From Pseudohoeflea suaedae (GTDB lineage Bacteria; Pseudomonadota; Alphaproteobacteria; Rhizobiales; Rhizobiaceae), in NCBI RefSeq assembly GCF_004354915.1, contig NZ_SMSI01000001.1:1-64000 (forward strand): a DNA stretch of 64,000 nucleotides, in the 5' to 3' direction. Below the pieces are notes generated by a model. That model saw only the letters and a list, made by a program, of their open reading frames with translations, was not told where the DNA came from and did no database searches. Made by a program: the position numbers and the translations under genes. Shown one piece after another: positions 1 through 9,203 of the stretch (the first letter of the stretch is position 1; every line of letters begins with the position of its first letter).

Positions 1-180
1 ACCCATGCCGAGATAGTCGTTCGAACACCAGACGGTCACGTCCTGTTCGCTACCGTCCTCGCGATAGCGCGTGGCCGCAGGAAACTGACCCCGCTGGCGG
101 GCGATATCGGCGAATACGCGATAGTTCCCGGCCTTCCGGAGACCTTCAAGATTGCTCTGGAAAAAATGTTCGAAATGCAT
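1..180 (-). CDS. hemA: 5-aminolevulinate synthase, N-terminal part (runs off the window)
   Basis: Only the first 60 codons are present; the gene continues beyond the left edge. The ATG at 180 gives a start of MHFEHFFQ, followed by the stretch NYRVFADIARQ and, near residues 50-58, VWCSNDYLGMG. This is the N-terminal signature of the PLP-dependent enzyme that condenses glycine with succinyl-CoA in the Shemin route to haem, used by alphaproteobacteria. The frame is open all the way to base 1. It is transcribed in the same direction as the dpp operon but separated from it by the dpp terminator, so it probably has its own promoter between 181 and 238. Identification is by recognition of the family motif only; the catalytic lysine region lies outside the window. 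Confidence 0.9.
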   Translation of the reverse strand, partial: MHFEHFFQSNLEGLRKAGNYRVFADIARQRGQFPAATRYREDGSEQDVTVWCSNDYLGMG

Positions 181-238
181 GCGTCCACTCCTGCGCGAGG
201 GGAAAAGGCGGATGGCCCTCGCGTCCATGCCACGCAAA

Positions 239-265
239 ATGGCCCCGGAGGGTCCCCGGGGCCAT
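239..265 (-). terminator. Rho-independent terminator of the dpp operon
   Basis: A perfect 10-bp stem (239-248 with 256-265) closes a 7-base loop just after the dppF stop. Read on the minus strand, the stem is followed by TTTTGCG. This separates dpp from hemA. Confidence 0.75.
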
Positions 266-296
266 GACATGGATCAAGTCAGCCGCCTGATGCGCC

Positions 297-1241
297 TCAG
301 GCCAGATGGCAGGAGACGAGACGCCCGTCGACCTCGCGCAGTTCCGGCTTGTCCTGTGCGCAGCGCGGCTCGGCAATCGGGCAGCGCGGGTGGAATGCGC
401 AACCGGCGGGAATGTTGAGCGGCGAGGGCAATTCGCCCTCGAGCTTCACGCGCGCGCGCCGCTGGTTCGGATCGGCAATCGGCGTCGCCGACATCAGCGC
501 CTTCGTGTAGGGATGGCGCGGATCGCCGAAGGCCTTCTCGCCCGTCCCCTTCTCGATGGCACGACCGAGATACATGACCATCACGTCGTCAGCGATATGC
601 TTGACCACCGACAGGTCGTGGCTGATGAACATGTAGGCGAGGCCGAATTCCTGCTGCAGGTCGATGAGCAGGTTCAGCACCTGTGCCTGGATCGACAGAT
701 CGAGGGCGGAAACCGGCTCGTCGAGCACCAGAACCTTCGGGTTGAGCATCAGAGCACGCGCAATGGCGATACGCTGGCGCTGACCGCCCGAGAACATGTG
801 CGGATAACGGTCGTAATGCTCGGGGCGAAGACCGACCCGCTCCATCATCGCTTCCGCCTTCTTCCGCCGCGTCTTGGCGTCGTCGGGCATGTTGATCTTG
901 AGCGGCTCTTCCAGGATCGAACCGATCTTCTGGCGCGGATTGAGCGAGCCATAGGGGTTCTGGAAGACGATCTGCACGGTCTGGCGCAGATGCTTGTCGC
1001 CGGGCTTCGCCGGCTTTCCGTCGATGATCAGCTCGCCATCTGTCGGCTCTTCGATCATGGTGACGAGACGCGCGAGCGTCGACTTGCCGCAACCCGATTC
1101 TCCGACCACGGCAAGTGTCTTGCCGGGCTCGAGAGAGAAGCTGACGCCGTTGAGCGCCCTGACGATGTCAGGCTCGCCGAACAGTCCCTTCTTGACCTCG
1201 TAATGCTTGGTGAGGCCGGTGGCTTTCAGGAGATCGCTCAT
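297..1241 (-). CDS. dppF: Dipeptide/oligopeptide ABC transporter ATP-binding protein DppF
   Basis: A 314-residue ABC ATPase that would energise peptide import at the inner membrane together with DppD. Visible motifs are Walker A GESGCGKST (47-55), the Opp/Dpp-type Q-loop region QNPYGSLNPR (94-103), signature SGGQRQR (151-157) and Walker B LVLDEP (171-176). The C-terminal oligopeptide-transporter extension contains CAFHPRCP, a cysteine motif typical of this subfamily. It is the last gene of a five-gene operon (dppABCDF order in the direction of transcription), overlaps dppD by 4 bases (ATGA), and is followed by a terminator. The real substrate (di- or oligopeptides, possibly haem or aminolevulinate given the hemA neighbour) cannot be told from sequence. 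Confidence 0.93.
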   Translation of the reverse strand: MSDLLKATGLTKHYEVKKGLFGEPDIVRALNGVSFSLEPGKTLAVVGESGCGKSTLARLVTMIEEPTDGELIIDGKPAKPGDKHLRQTVQIVFQNPYGSLNPRQKIGSILEEPLKINMPDDAKTRRKKAEAMMERVGLRPEHYDRYPHMFSGGQRQRIAIARALMLNPKVLVLDEPVSALDLSIQAQVLNLLIDLQQEFGLAYMFISHDLSVVKHIADDVMVMYLGRAIEKGTGEKAFGDPRHPYTKALMSATPIADPNQRRARVKLEGELPSPLNIPAGCAFHPRCPIAEPRCAQDKPELREVDGRLVSCHLA

Positions 1242-2227
1242 GCCTCTACCTTCTCGTCAGCCGGCACGCCATTGATCAGCGGACGGTTGCACAGCGCATG
1301 GCCCAGATCGGCACCCTGACGCTTGGCGCCGCGGCGGCAACTGGCCACTGCAAACGAGCAGCGGGGCTCGAAGAGACATCCCGGTGGCCGGTCGAACTGG
1401 CCGGGCACGACGCCACGGATCGACGGCAGGTGGCCGCGTGCCGTGGCGCGCTCGGGCAGGGCCGAGAGAAGCGCTGCGGTATAGGGATGGTGAGGGTCGG
1501 CGAACAACGGATTGACGTTCTGCTCCTCGACCTTCTGCCCGGCATACTGCACCTGCACGCGATCGGCCATCTGCGCCACCACGCCCATGTCGTGGGTAAT
1601 CAGCACCAGTGCCATGTTGTTGTCGGCGCAGAGTTCCTTCAGCAGATCGAGGATCTGCGCCTGGATGGTCACATCGAGCGCGGTGGTCGGCTCGTCGGCG
1701 ATCAGCAGCTTCGGCCGGCAGGACGTTGCCATGGCGATCATCACGCGCTGGCTCATGCCACCCGAAAGCTGATGCGGGAACGTGCCGAGGCGCTTTTCCG
1801 GCGAGGGAATGCCCACGGCCTCCATCAGTTCGATGGCCCGCTTGCGCCGCGCCGAACGGTCGAGATCGGTGTGCTTTCTCAGCATTTCCGAAATCTGGAA
1901 TTCGACGGTGAAGCACGGATTGAGGCTCGACATCGGCTCCTGGAAGATCATCGCGACCTCCCGGCCGATGATCGAGCGCTTGGCCCGCTTCGACATGGTC
2001 TTGAGGTCCTGGCCGTCGAAGCGCATGACGTCTGCGGTCACCGTGGCGGTGTCAGGCAGAAGCCCCATCAGCGCGAGCATCGACACCGATTTGCCGGAAC
2101 CCGATTCTCCCACGATCGAGAGGATCTCGCGGGCGTCCACGGAGACATCGACACCATCCACCGCCCGGAACGGACCCGAGGCTGTGTCGAAGGTGACCGA
2201 CAGGTTTCTAATTTCGAGAAGAGACAT
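1238..2227 (-). CDS. dppD: Dipeptide/oligopeptide ABC transporter ATP-binding protein DppD
   Basis: A 329-residue ABC ATPase, the second nucleotide-binding subunit of the peptide importer. Walker A GESGSGKS lies at 40-47, the signature LSGGMSQR near 154-161 and Walker B LLIADEP at 174-180. The C-terminal domain carries the motif [10 protein letters not shown] found in DppD/OppD proteins. Its stop overlaps the dppF start by 4 bases, and its start is 4 bases after the dppC stop, showing tight translational coupling. It would pair with DppF under the DppB/DppC membrane channel. Confidence 0.93.
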   Translation of the reverse strand: MSLLEIRNLSVTFDTASGPFRAVDGVDVSVDAREILSIVGESGSGKSVSMLALMGLLPDTATVTADVMRFDGQDLKTMSKRAKRSIIGREVAMIFQEPMSSLNPCFTVEFQISEMLRKHTDLDRSARRKRAIELMEAVGIPSPEKRLGTFPHQLSGGMSQRVMIAMATSCRPKLLIADEPTTALDVTIQAQILDLLKELCADNNMALVLITHDMGVVAQMADRVQVQYAGQKVEEQNVNPLFADPHHPYTAALLSALPERATARGHLPSIRGVVPGQFDRPPGCLFEPRCSFAVASCRRGAKRQGADLGHALCNRPLINGVPADEKVEA

Positions 2228-2231
2228 CGGA

Positions 2232-3161
2232 TCAGCTCTTTTTCAGGCGCGGATCGAGCGCGTCACGCATGCCGTCGCCCATCAGATTGATGGCAAGAAC
2301 GGTGACGAGGATCGCAAGACCCGGGAATGTGACAACCCACCAGGCGCGCAGGATGAACTCGCGCGCCTCGGCCAGCATCGTGCCCCACTCGGGTGTGGGC
2401 GGCTGTGCGCCCATGCCGAGGAAGCCCAGTGCCGCCGCATCGAGGATTGCATTGGAGAAGGAAAGCGTGGCCTGCACGATGAGCGGCGCCATGCAATTGG
2501 GCAGGATGGTGATGAACATCAGCCGGAAGACGCCGGCACCCGCCACACGCGACGAGATCACATATTCGCGGGTGCGCTCGGCCATCACCGATGCGCGGGT
2601 CAGGCGCACGAAATGCGGCTGCAGCACCAGTGCGATCGCCACCATGGCATTGAGCAGGCCAGGACCGAGAATGGCCACGAGCACCAATGCGAGCAGGAGC
2701 GAAGGGAAAGCCAAAATGACATCCATGATCCGCATGATCACCGTATCGACCCAGCCGCGCGCATAGCCGGCGATCAGGCCGACGAGAATGCCGACGCTCA
2801 TGGCGAGCACGACGACGAAAAGGCCGATGAAGAGCGAGAACCGCGCACCGAAGATCAGCCGCGAGAGAATGTCGCGCCCCACCGCATCGGTACCGAGCAC
2901 ATAGGCCGAATTTCCGCCTTCCATCCAGAACGGCGGCACGAGGAAGGCGTCGCGGTTCTGGATGCTCGGATTGTGCGGCGCAATCAGCGGCGCGAAAACC
3001 GCCACGAGAACGACGATCGTGAAGACCACGAGGCCGATCACCGCGCCCTTGTTCTGGCTGAAATAGTACCAGAACTCACTCAGCCGTCCGCGACGGGCGG
3101 GGCCTACGGTTTCTTCAAGATGTTCGAGGTCTTCCTCGACGATCTGGGACGTATCGGTCAT
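2232..3161 (-). CDS. dppC: Dipeptide/oligopeptide ABC transporter permease DppC
   Basis: A 309-residue inner-membrane permease. The N-terminus (MTDTSQIVEED) is cytoplasmic and acidic, followed by a first membrane segment around residues 45-65 and a large loop with the DppC-type motif VLGTDAVGRDILSR. The remainder is the BPD_transp_1 domain with five more membrane helices. The start at 3161 was chosen because it overlaps the dppB stop as ATGA; the open frame runs further upstream, but only as an antisense-like extension into dppB. It forms the channel with DppB. Confidence 0.92.
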   Translation of the reverse strand: MTDTSQIVEEDLEHLEETVGPARRGRLSEFWYYFSQNKGAVIGLVVFTIVVLVAVFAPLIAPHNPSIQNRDAFLVPPFWMEGGNSAYVLGTDAVGRDILSRLIFGARFSLFIGLFVVVLAMSVGILVGLIAGYARGWVDTVIMRIMDVILAFPSLLLALVLVAILGPGLLNAMVAIALVLQPHFVRLTRASVMAERTREYVISSRVAGAGVFRLMFITILPNCMAPLIVQATLSFSNAILDAAALGFLGMGAQPPTPEWGTMLAEAREFILRAWWVVTFPGLAILVTVLAINLMGDGMRDALDPRLKKS

Positions 3162-4162
3162 CGTCTGATCCTCGGATTGATAAGGCCGTAAACGAGATCG
3201 ACCACGAGATTGACGAGCATGATCATGCCGGCGATGAGCAGAAGGCCGCCCTGGACGACCGAGTAGTCGCGCTTGAAGACGGAATCGACCATCCACTTGC
3301 CGATGCCCGGCCAGGAGAAAATGGTTTCGGTCAGGATTGCACCGGCAAGCAGCACACCCACCTGCAGGCCGATCGTCGTGACCACCGGAATGAGCGCGTT
3401 GCGCAGCGCGTGAAGCCCGATGACCCGCATCGGCGCAAGACCCTTGGACCGCGCCGTCCGGACATAGTCTTCGCTCAGCACCTCGAGCATTGCCGAACGG
3501 GTCTGCCGCGCAATCACCGCAAGCGGGATCGTGGCGAGAACGACGGTCGGCAGGATGAGATGGCTGACGGCCGACTTGAACGCTCCCGCCTGTCCGGACA
3601 GGAGTGAATCGATCAGCATGAACCCGGTAACCGGCTGGAAGAAGTAGAGAAGCGAGATGCGTCCCGACACCGGAGTCCATTGCAGGATGCCGGAGAACAG
3701 GATGATCAGCAGAAGACCCCACCAGAAGATCGGCATGGAATAGCCGACAAGCGCCACCCCCATGATCGACTGATCGAAGAACGAGCCGCGCCTGACGGCC
3801 GCGAATATCCCGGCGGGAATGCCGATGGCGGTGGCCAGGATGATGGCGCATATCGACAGTTCAAGAGTGGCCGGGAAGAGCGTCATGAACTCCTCGAGCA
3901 CCGGCCGCTTGGTCACGATCGACGTACCGAAGTCACCCTGCAGGATATTGCCGAGATAATCGAAATACTGAACGACGATCGGCTTGTCGAAACCGTAGGT
4001 GGCCTGGAGCTGTTCGTAGCGCTCGGCAGAGACACCGCGCTCGCCGGCCAGCAGCGTGATGGGATCGCCCGGCAGGAGCCGGATGAAGGCGAATGCAATG
4101 ATCGAGACCCCGATGAAGGTGGGGATCAGCAGACCAAGCTTTTGCAAAAGAAATCTGAGCAT
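3158..4162 (-). CDS. dppB: Dipeptide/oligopeptide ABC transporter permease DppB
   Basis: A 334-residue inner-membrane permease. It begins MLRFLLQKLGLLIPTFIGVS, the usual DppB first helix, followed by the conserved FIRLLPGDP motif. The BPD_transp_1 core contains the EAA-like loop (ARSKGLAPMRVIGLHALRNA) that contacts the ATPases. It overlaps dppC by 4 bases and lies 62 bases downstream of dppA, with a strong hairpin in the gap. The context of a complete dppABCDF set makes the assignment firm. Confidence 0.93.
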   Translation of the reverse strand: MLRFLLQKLGLLIPTFIGVSIIAFAFIRLLPGDPITLLAGERGVSAERYEQLQATYGFDKPIVVQYFDYLGNILQGDFGTSIVTKRPVLEEFMTLFPATLELSICAIILATAIGIPAGIFAAVRRGSFFDQSIMGVALVGYSMPIFWWGLLLIILFSGILQWTPVSGRISLLYFFQPVTGFMLIDSLLSGQAGAFKSAVSHLILPTVVLATIPLAVIARQTRSAMLEVLSEDYVRTARSKGLAPMRVIGLHALRNALIPVVTTIGLQVGVLLAGAILTETIFSWPGIGKWMVDSVFKRDYSVVQGGLLLIAGMIMLVNLVVDLVYGLINPRIRR

Positions 4163-4179
4163 GGGGGATCAAAAGCAAA

Positions 4180-4206
4180 CCGGGGGCGGAATTCGGCCGC
4201 CCCCGG
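4180..4206 (-). promoter_or_regulatory. Hairpin between dppA and dppB
   Basis: A perfect 10-bp GC-rich stem (4180-4189 with 4197-4206) with a 7-base loop sits in the 62-base gap between dppA and dppB. No U-tract follows it. Such hairpins after binding-protein genes usually protect the upstream mRNA from decay or attenuate read-through, so that the binding protein is made in excess over the permease. That role is inferred from position. Confidence 0.65.
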
Positions 4207-4224
4207 CATGCCGCTTTCAAGCGG

Positions 4225-5817
4225 TTATTCGGAAATGTCGACGCCGGTGAACCAATGGCCGCCAAGCGGATCCATCTTGTAACCGGAAACCTTGTTGCTC
4301 ATCGGCATGTAGACCACCGAATGGGCGATGGTTGCCCACGGGGCTTCGCGCTTGAAGACGACCTGGGCCTGTTCGTAGAGCTTCGTGCGCTCTTCCTGGG
4401 TACCGGTCTTCGCCTTCATGATGAGGTCGTTGAACTCCTTGTTGCACCACTGTGCATGGTTCGAACCGCCCACGGCGTCACATCCGAGACGCACGGCAAG
4501 GAAGTTGTCCGGGTCACCATTGTCGCCGGTCCAGCCGATAAGCACCGCGCCGTCGCGGTCAACCGCCTTCGACTTTTCGAGATACTCGCCCCATTCGTAG
4601 GAGACGATCTCGACAGTGACGCCGATCTTCGCGAAGTCTTCCTGCATCAGCTCGGCCATGCGGCGGGCGTTCGGGTTGTACGGACGCTGAACCGGCATGG
4701 CCCAGATCTTCATCGACAGGTTGGAGACGCCGGCGTCTTCGAGCATCTTCTTGGCGGCTTCCGGATCGTACGGATCGTCCTCGATGGAATCGTTGTAGCT
4801 CCACATTGTCGGCGGGATCGGGTTCTTGGCGATCTCGCCGGCACCCTGGTACACGGCGTCGAGAATGGCCTTCTTGTTGATGGCCATGTTGAGCGCCTTG
4901 CGGACTTCGACCTTGTCGAACGGAGCGATCGTCGCGTTATAGGCGAGGTAGCCGATATTGAGGCCTTCCTGCTGCATCACCTCGATAGAATCGTCATCCT
5001 TGAGAGCCTGGATGTCGGCCGGGTTCGGATAAGGCATGACGTGGCATTCGCCGACGGTCAGCTTCTGCTGGCGAACCGAAGCGTCGGTGGTGATGGCAAA
5101 CACCAGATCGTCGATGGCTTCCTTGCCTGCCCAGTAGTCCGGATTGGCTTTGTAGCGGATCACGGCGTCGGGCTGGTAGGCGACGAACTGGAAGGGGCCG
5201 GTGCCGACGGGCTTCTGGTTGAGGTCCGATTCCGAACCCGCTTCAACCAGCTTGTCGGCATATTCCTTCGACATGATCGAGGCGAAGTCCATGGCGAGGT
5301 TTGCCAGGAACGGCGCTTCCGCGCGCTTGAGCTTGAACTTGACCGTCATGTCGTCGACCTTGTCGATCGACTCGATCAGGTCCGGCATCGACATGGCGTT
5401 GAAATATTCCCAGCTCGCGCCTTCGACATACGAATTGTAGGGGTTCTCGGCATCCATCTGCCGTTCGAACGAGAAGATCACGTCGTCGGCGTTCAGGTCA
5501 CGCGACGGGGTGAAGAAATCGGTGCTGTGGAACTTCACGCCCGGGCGGAGATGGAAGGTGTACTCGGTGCCGTCCTCCGACACCTCGTAGCTCTCGGCCA
5601 GACCCGGCTGGGTCTCGGTGGTGCCGATCTTGAACTCGACCAGACGGTTGTAGACGGTCTTTGACGAGGCGTCGAACGTGGTGCCTGAGGTGTACAGTCC
5701 GGGATCGAAGCCTTCCGGCGATCCCTCGGAGCAGTAAACCAGTGTTTTGGCATAGGCACCGGTCGCAAGGACCGAGGCCAGCATCGTCGTCGCCAGCAGT
5801 GATCCGAATTTTTTCAT
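4225..5817 (-). CDS. dppA: Periplasmic dipeptide/oligopeptide-binding protein DppA (SBP family 5)
   Basis: A 530-residue extracytoplasmic solute-binding protein of the SBP_bac_5 family. A signal peptide is clear: MKKF, a hydrophobic core, and AYA before KTLVYCSEGSPEGFDPG, so cleavage is likely after residue 23. The start at 5817 was preferred over an in-frame upstream codon because an AGGGAAC ribosome-binding site lies about 8 bases before it and the signal peptide begins here. It is the first gene of the operon. The sequence GTGPFQFVAYQPD is the family's typical central motif. The ligand may be dipeptides; related proteins also bind haem, and hemA is nearby on the same strand, but nothing in the sequence proves this. 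Confidence 0.92.
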   Translation of the reverse strand: MKKFGSLLATTMLASVLATGAYAKTLVYCSEGSPEGFDPGLYTSGTTFDASSKTVYNRLVEFKIGTTETQPGLAESYEVSEDGTEYTFHLRPGVKFHSTDFFTPSRDLNADDVIFSFERQMDAENPYNSYVEGASWEYFNAMSMPDLIESIDKVDDMTVKFKLKRAEAPFLANLAMDFASIMSKEYADKLVEAGSESDLNQKPVGTGPFQFVAYQPDAVIRYKANPDYWAGKEAIDDLVFAITTDASVRQQKLTVGECHVMPYPNPADIQALKDDDSIEVMQQEGLNIGYLAYNATIAPFDKVEVRKALNMAINKKAILDAVYQGAGEIAKNPIPPTMWSYNDSIEDDPYDPEAAKKMLEDAGVSNLSMKIWAMPVQRPYNPNARRMAELMQEDFAKIGVTVEIVSYEWGEYLEKSKAVDRDGAVLIGWTGDNGDPDNFLAVRLGCDAVGGSNHAQWCNKEFNDLIMKAKTGTQEERTKLYEQAQVVFKREAPWATIAHSVVYMPMSNKVSGYKMDPLGGHWFTGVDISE

Positions 5818-5984
5818 AACATGTTCCCTTGAATTAGGTTTTTTTATCGTAGCCATACTACGTATCCGGAAGATCGTTCCTTGACCTTCGGCATGGTGGT
5901 GATCAAACGCCAATCACAACCCGAATGCAAGCCCCGATCGGAGGGTGGAATATAGCGGCGGACGACTTTTTTCAAGGGTCGAAA

Positions 5985-6010
5985 AAAGGGCGCCGCGAAC
6001 GGCGCCCTTT
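5985..6010 (-). terminator. Rho-independent terminator after coxM
   Basis: An 11-bp perfect stem (5985-5995 with 6000-6010) with a CGAA loop lies about 40 bases past the coxM stop. On the minus strand it is followed by a run of T (complement of the A-run at 5982-5987). It ends the coxSLM operon and isolates dppA, whose promoter must lie in 5818-5980. Confidence 0.8.
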
Positions 6011-6049
6011 CATTTTAGGAAAATCCTTAAAGCGCTGGACAAAAAGCGC

Positions 6050-6844
6050 TCAGACAGCCTGCTGAACGGCGCGCTTGCCCATGACCTTGATCAGATTGGC
6101 GCGATATTCCGCGCTTGCATGCATGTCCGACATGAGACCGGACGGATCGATCGAAATATTCTCGAGCGCGGCCGGCGTGAAATCGCCTGCCAGCGCGCGC
6201 TCCATGTCCGGGGACCGGAAGGCGCCGTCCGATCCGGCGCCTGCCACGCCCACACCGACCGAACCGTCGCTCCGCTTGCAGACGAAGACGCCGGTCATCG
6301 CATAGCGTGACGCAGGGTTGCGGAATTTCGAATATCCGGACTTGTCAGGCGCCGTGAATTCCACCGCCGTCACCATCTCTCTCTCGTCCAGCGCCGTCTC
6401 GAAGAGGCCGGTGAAGAAGTCCTCCGCCGCGAGCGAACGCGTATTGGTCCTGATCGTTGCCCCGAGCGCGAGGAGTGCCGACGGATAATCGGCCGCCGGG
6501 TCGTTATTGGCAATCGAGCCGCCGATCGTGCCCATGTGCCGCACCGCCGGATCGCCGATATGGCCGGCAAGATAGGTGAATCCCGGGCAAACGCCCTTGA
6601 TCGCCTCGGAAGTGGCGATCTCCGAATGCGTGCAGGCCGCGCCGATCCGCACATTGCCGCCCTCGACGGTGATCCCCTTGAGCGCATCGATATGGCGCAG
6701 ATCGATGAGGTCGCTGGGCGCGGCCAGCCGCTGTTTCATGGTCGGCAGCAATGTCTGCCCACCGGACAGATACTTCGCCTCCTCGGAGGCGAGCTTGGCG
6801 GCTTCATCCACCGATGTGGGCCGGTGATAGGTTGTCGCATACAT
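6050..6844 (-). CDS. coxM: Molybdenum hydroxylase, FAD-binding medium subunit (CoxM-like)
   Basis: A 264-residue FAD-binding subunit of the xanthine oxidase / CO dehydrogenase family. FAD-contact motifs are visible: SGGQTLLP (27-34) and TIGGSIANNDPAAD (106-119). Its job is to carry electrons from the [2Fe-2S] clusters of the small subunit to FAD and then to an acceptor. It is the third gene of a small-large-medium (S-L-M) operon, starting 16 bases after coxL. The S-L-M order and the large-subunit motif place this in the form II group, whose physiological substrate is often unknown, so carbon monoxide oxidation should not be assumed. Confidence 0.88.
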   Translation of the reverse strand: MYATTYHRPTSVDEAAKLASEEAKYLSGGQTLLPTMKQRLAAPSDLIDLRHIDALKGITVEGGNVRIGAACTHSEIATSEAIKGVCPGFTYLAGHIGDPAVRHMGTIGGSIANNDPAADYPSALLALGATIRTNTRSLAAEDFFTGLFETALDEREMVTAVEFTAPDKSGYSKFRNPASRYAMTGVFVCKRSDGSVGVGVAGAGSDGAFRSPDMERALAGDFTPAALENISIDPSGLMSDMHASAEYRANLIKVMGKRAVQQAV

Positions 6845-6860
6845 CGTGGTGTTCTCCTTC

Positions 6861-9203
6861 TCAGCCCTGCAATGCGGCCCAGACCTTCTGCGGCGTTGCC
6901 GGCATGGTCAGGTCGTTGTTGCCGATGGCATCGGTTATAGCGTTCATCAGGGCCGGCGGGGAGCCGATGGCGCCTGCTTCCCCACAGCCCTTGATCCCCA
7001 GCGGGTTGCCCGGACAGACGGTCTCCGTGGTCGAGATGTTGAACGACGGCAGATCGTCTGCGCGCGGCATCGTGTAGTCCATGTAGCTCGCCGTCAGAAG
7101 CTGACCGGTCTCCGGATCATAGCTCGTGCCTTCCAACAGGGCCTGCCCGATGCCCTGCGCGATACCGCCATGGACCTGCCCTTCCACGATCATCGGGTTG
7201 ATGATCTTTCCGAAGTCGTCGGCGGCGACGAACTGCACCACTTCGGTCTTTCCGGTTTCCGGATCGACTTCGACTTCGCAGATATAGCAGCCGGCGGGGA
7301 AGGTGAAGTTGGTGGGATCGTAGAAAGCCCCCTCCTTCAAGCCCGGCTCCATGCCTTCCGGAAGATTGTGAGCGGTGTAGGCGGCAAGCGCCATCTGGAA
7401 CCAGGGTACCGACTTGTCGGTCCCCTTGACCTTGAGTTCGCCGCCCGAGATTTCGATGTCGCTCTCGTCGGCCTCCATGAGATGCGCGGCGATCTTCTTG
7501 GCCTTGGCCTCGACCTTGTCGAGCGCCTTGACGATCGCCGACATGCCCACCGCGCCTGAGCGCGAACCGTAGGTTCCCATGCCCATCTGCACCTTGTCGG
7601 TGTCGCCATGGACGATGGACACCTGGTCGATCGGCAGGCCGAACCGGTCATTGACCAATTGCGCGAATGTGGTCTCGTGCCCCTGGCCGTGGCTGTGCGA
7701 CCCGGTGAGAACCTCGACGGTGCCCACCGCGTTGACGCGGACTTCGGCCGATTCCCACAGACCGACGCCCGCACCGAGCGAGCCGACCGCCTGCGACGGA
7801 GCGATGCCGCAGGCTTCGATGTAGCAGCTCATGCCGATCCCGCGCAGCTTGCCGCGCGATTTCGCCTCATCGCGCCGGGCCGGAAAGCCCCTGTAGTCGG
7901 CGGCCTTCATCGCGGCTTCCAGCGAAGCTTCGTAATCGCCCGCGTCGTAGCACATGATCACCGGCGTCTGGTACGGGAACTCCCGGATGAAGTTCTGCCG
8001 GCGCAGTTCCGCCGGCTCGACATTCAGTTCGCGCGCCGCCGTCTCGACGATGCGTTCGAGCAGATAGGTCGCTTCCGGCCGCCCGGCGCCGCGATAGGCA
8101 TCGACCGGCGCGGTGTTGGTGTAGACCGTGCGCACATTGCCGTGGATCGCCGGGATCCTGTACTGGCCCGACAGCAGCGTCGCGTAGAGATAGGTCGGCA
8201 CCGAGGACGAAAACAGCGACATGTAGGCGCCGAGATTGGCGATCGTGTCGACCTTGAGCGCGGTCATGTTGTTGTTTTCGTCGAACGCCAGTTCGACCTC
8301 GGTCACGTGGTCGCGGCCATGCGCATCGGAGAGGAAGGCTTCCGTGCGGTCCGAATTCCATTTGACCGGCACGCCGGTGCGCTTCGACGCCCACAGACAC
8401 ACGATCTCTTCGGGGTAAATATAGATCTTCGAGCCGAAACCGCCGCCCACGTCGGGCGCGATGACCCGGAGCTTGTTCTCGGGCGCAACATTGTAGAAGG
8501 CGCTCATCACCAGACGCGCCACATGCGGGTTCTGCGAGGTGGTGTAGCAGGTATAGTGATCCTCCGCCTCGTCGTAGATCCCGAGGGCCGCGCGCGGCTC
8601 CATCGGGTTCGGCACCAGACGGTTGTTGAGGATCTTCATCCTGGTCACATGGGCTGCGGATTTCAGCGCCTCCTCCACGGCAGCCGAATCGCCGATCTCC
8701 CAGTCGAAGATGAGATTGTTCTTGGCTTCCGGATGGAGCTGCGGCGCACCGTCCTGCATCGCCTTGACGGCGTCGGTCACGACCGGAAGTTCTTCGTAGT
8801 CCACCACCACGGCTTCAGCCGCATCGCGCGCCTGCGCCTTGGTGTCGGCGACCACGACAGCGACGGCATCACCGACATATCGGACCGTGTCCTGGGCCAG
8901 CGGACGCCAGGCGCCCATGTTCATCGGCGAGCCGTCCTTCGAGTGGATCATCCAGCCGCAGATGATGTTGCCGATACCGTCCTCGGTCAGTTGCTTGCCG
9001 TTGAGAATTCCGATCACGCCCGGCATCCTGGCCGCGGCAGAGGCGTCGATCGACTTGATCCTGGCGTGAGCGTAGGGGGAGCGCACGAAATGCGCATGCT
9101 TCATGCCGACGACCACCATGTCGTCGGTATAGCGGCCCTTGCCGGTGATGAAACGCTTGTCTTCCTTGCGCGCCACGCGGGCGCCAATGCCTTCAACTCC
9201 CAT
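6861..9203 (-). CDS. coxL: Molybdenum hydroxylase, large subunit (form II CoxL-like)
   Basis: A 780-residue molybdopterin-cytosine-dinucleotide-binding catalytic subunit. It shows GGGFGSK (253-259), the active-site loop AYRGAGR (369-375) and the C-terminal GCGEAGAIGSP with the catalytic glutamate at 742. True (form I) CO dehydrogenases carry AYXCSFR with a copper-binding cysteine at that loop; this protein has AYRGAGR, the form II signature, and lacks that cysteine. It may hydroxylate another substrate such as an aldehyde or heterocycle. No twin-arginine signal is seen, so it is cytoplasmic. It forms an (LMS)2 complex with the flanking subunits. A strong AGGAG-type ribosome-binding site precedes the ATG at 9203. 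Confidence 0.92.
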   Translation of the reverse strand: MGVEGIGARVARKEDKRFITGKGRYTDDMVVVGMKHAHFVRSPYAHARIKSIDASAAARMPGVIGILNGKQLTEDGIGNIICGWMIHSKDGSPMNMGAWRPLAQDTVRYVGDAVAVVVADTKAQARDAAEAVVVDYEELPVVTDAVKAMQDGAPQLHPEAKNNLIFDWEIGDSAAVEEALKSAAHVTRMKILNNRLVPNPMEPRAALGIYDEAEDHYTCYTTSQNPHVARLVMSAFYNVAPENKLRVIAPDVGGGFGSKIYIYPEEIVCLWASKRTGVPVKWNSDRTEAFLSDAHGRDHVTEVELAFDENNNMTALKVDTIANLGAYMSLFSSSVPTYLYATLLSGQYRIPAIHGNVRTVYTNTAPVDAYRGAGRPEATYLLERIVETAARELNVEPAELRRQNFIREFPYQTPVIMCYDAGDYEASLEAAMKAADYRGFPARRDEAKSRGKLRGIGMSCYIEACGIAPSQAVGSLGAGVGLWESAEVRVNAVGTVEVLTGSHSHGQGHETTFAQLVNDRFGLPIDQVSIVHGDTDKVQMGMGTYGSRSGAVGMSAIVKALDKVEAKAKKIAAHLMEADESDIEISGGELKVKGTDKSVPWFQMALAAYTAHNLPEGMEPGLKEGAFYDPTNFTFPAGCYICEVEVDPETGKTEVVQFVAADDFGKIINPMIVEGQVHGGIAQGIGQALLEGTSYDPETGQLLTASYMDYTMPRADDLPSFNISTTETVCPGNPLGIKGCGEAGAIGSPPALMNAITDAIGNNDLTMPATPQKVWAALQG

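Noticed and set aside
306-1319. Long plus-strand frame opposite dppF
   Set aside because: An antisense shadow caused by high GC at codon third positions; the minus-strand gene has full family motifs.
6861-9203. Calling CoxL a true CO dehydrogenase
   Set aside because: The active-site loop is AYRGAGR, not AYXCSFR, and the order is S-L-M; CO oxidation is therefore not supported.
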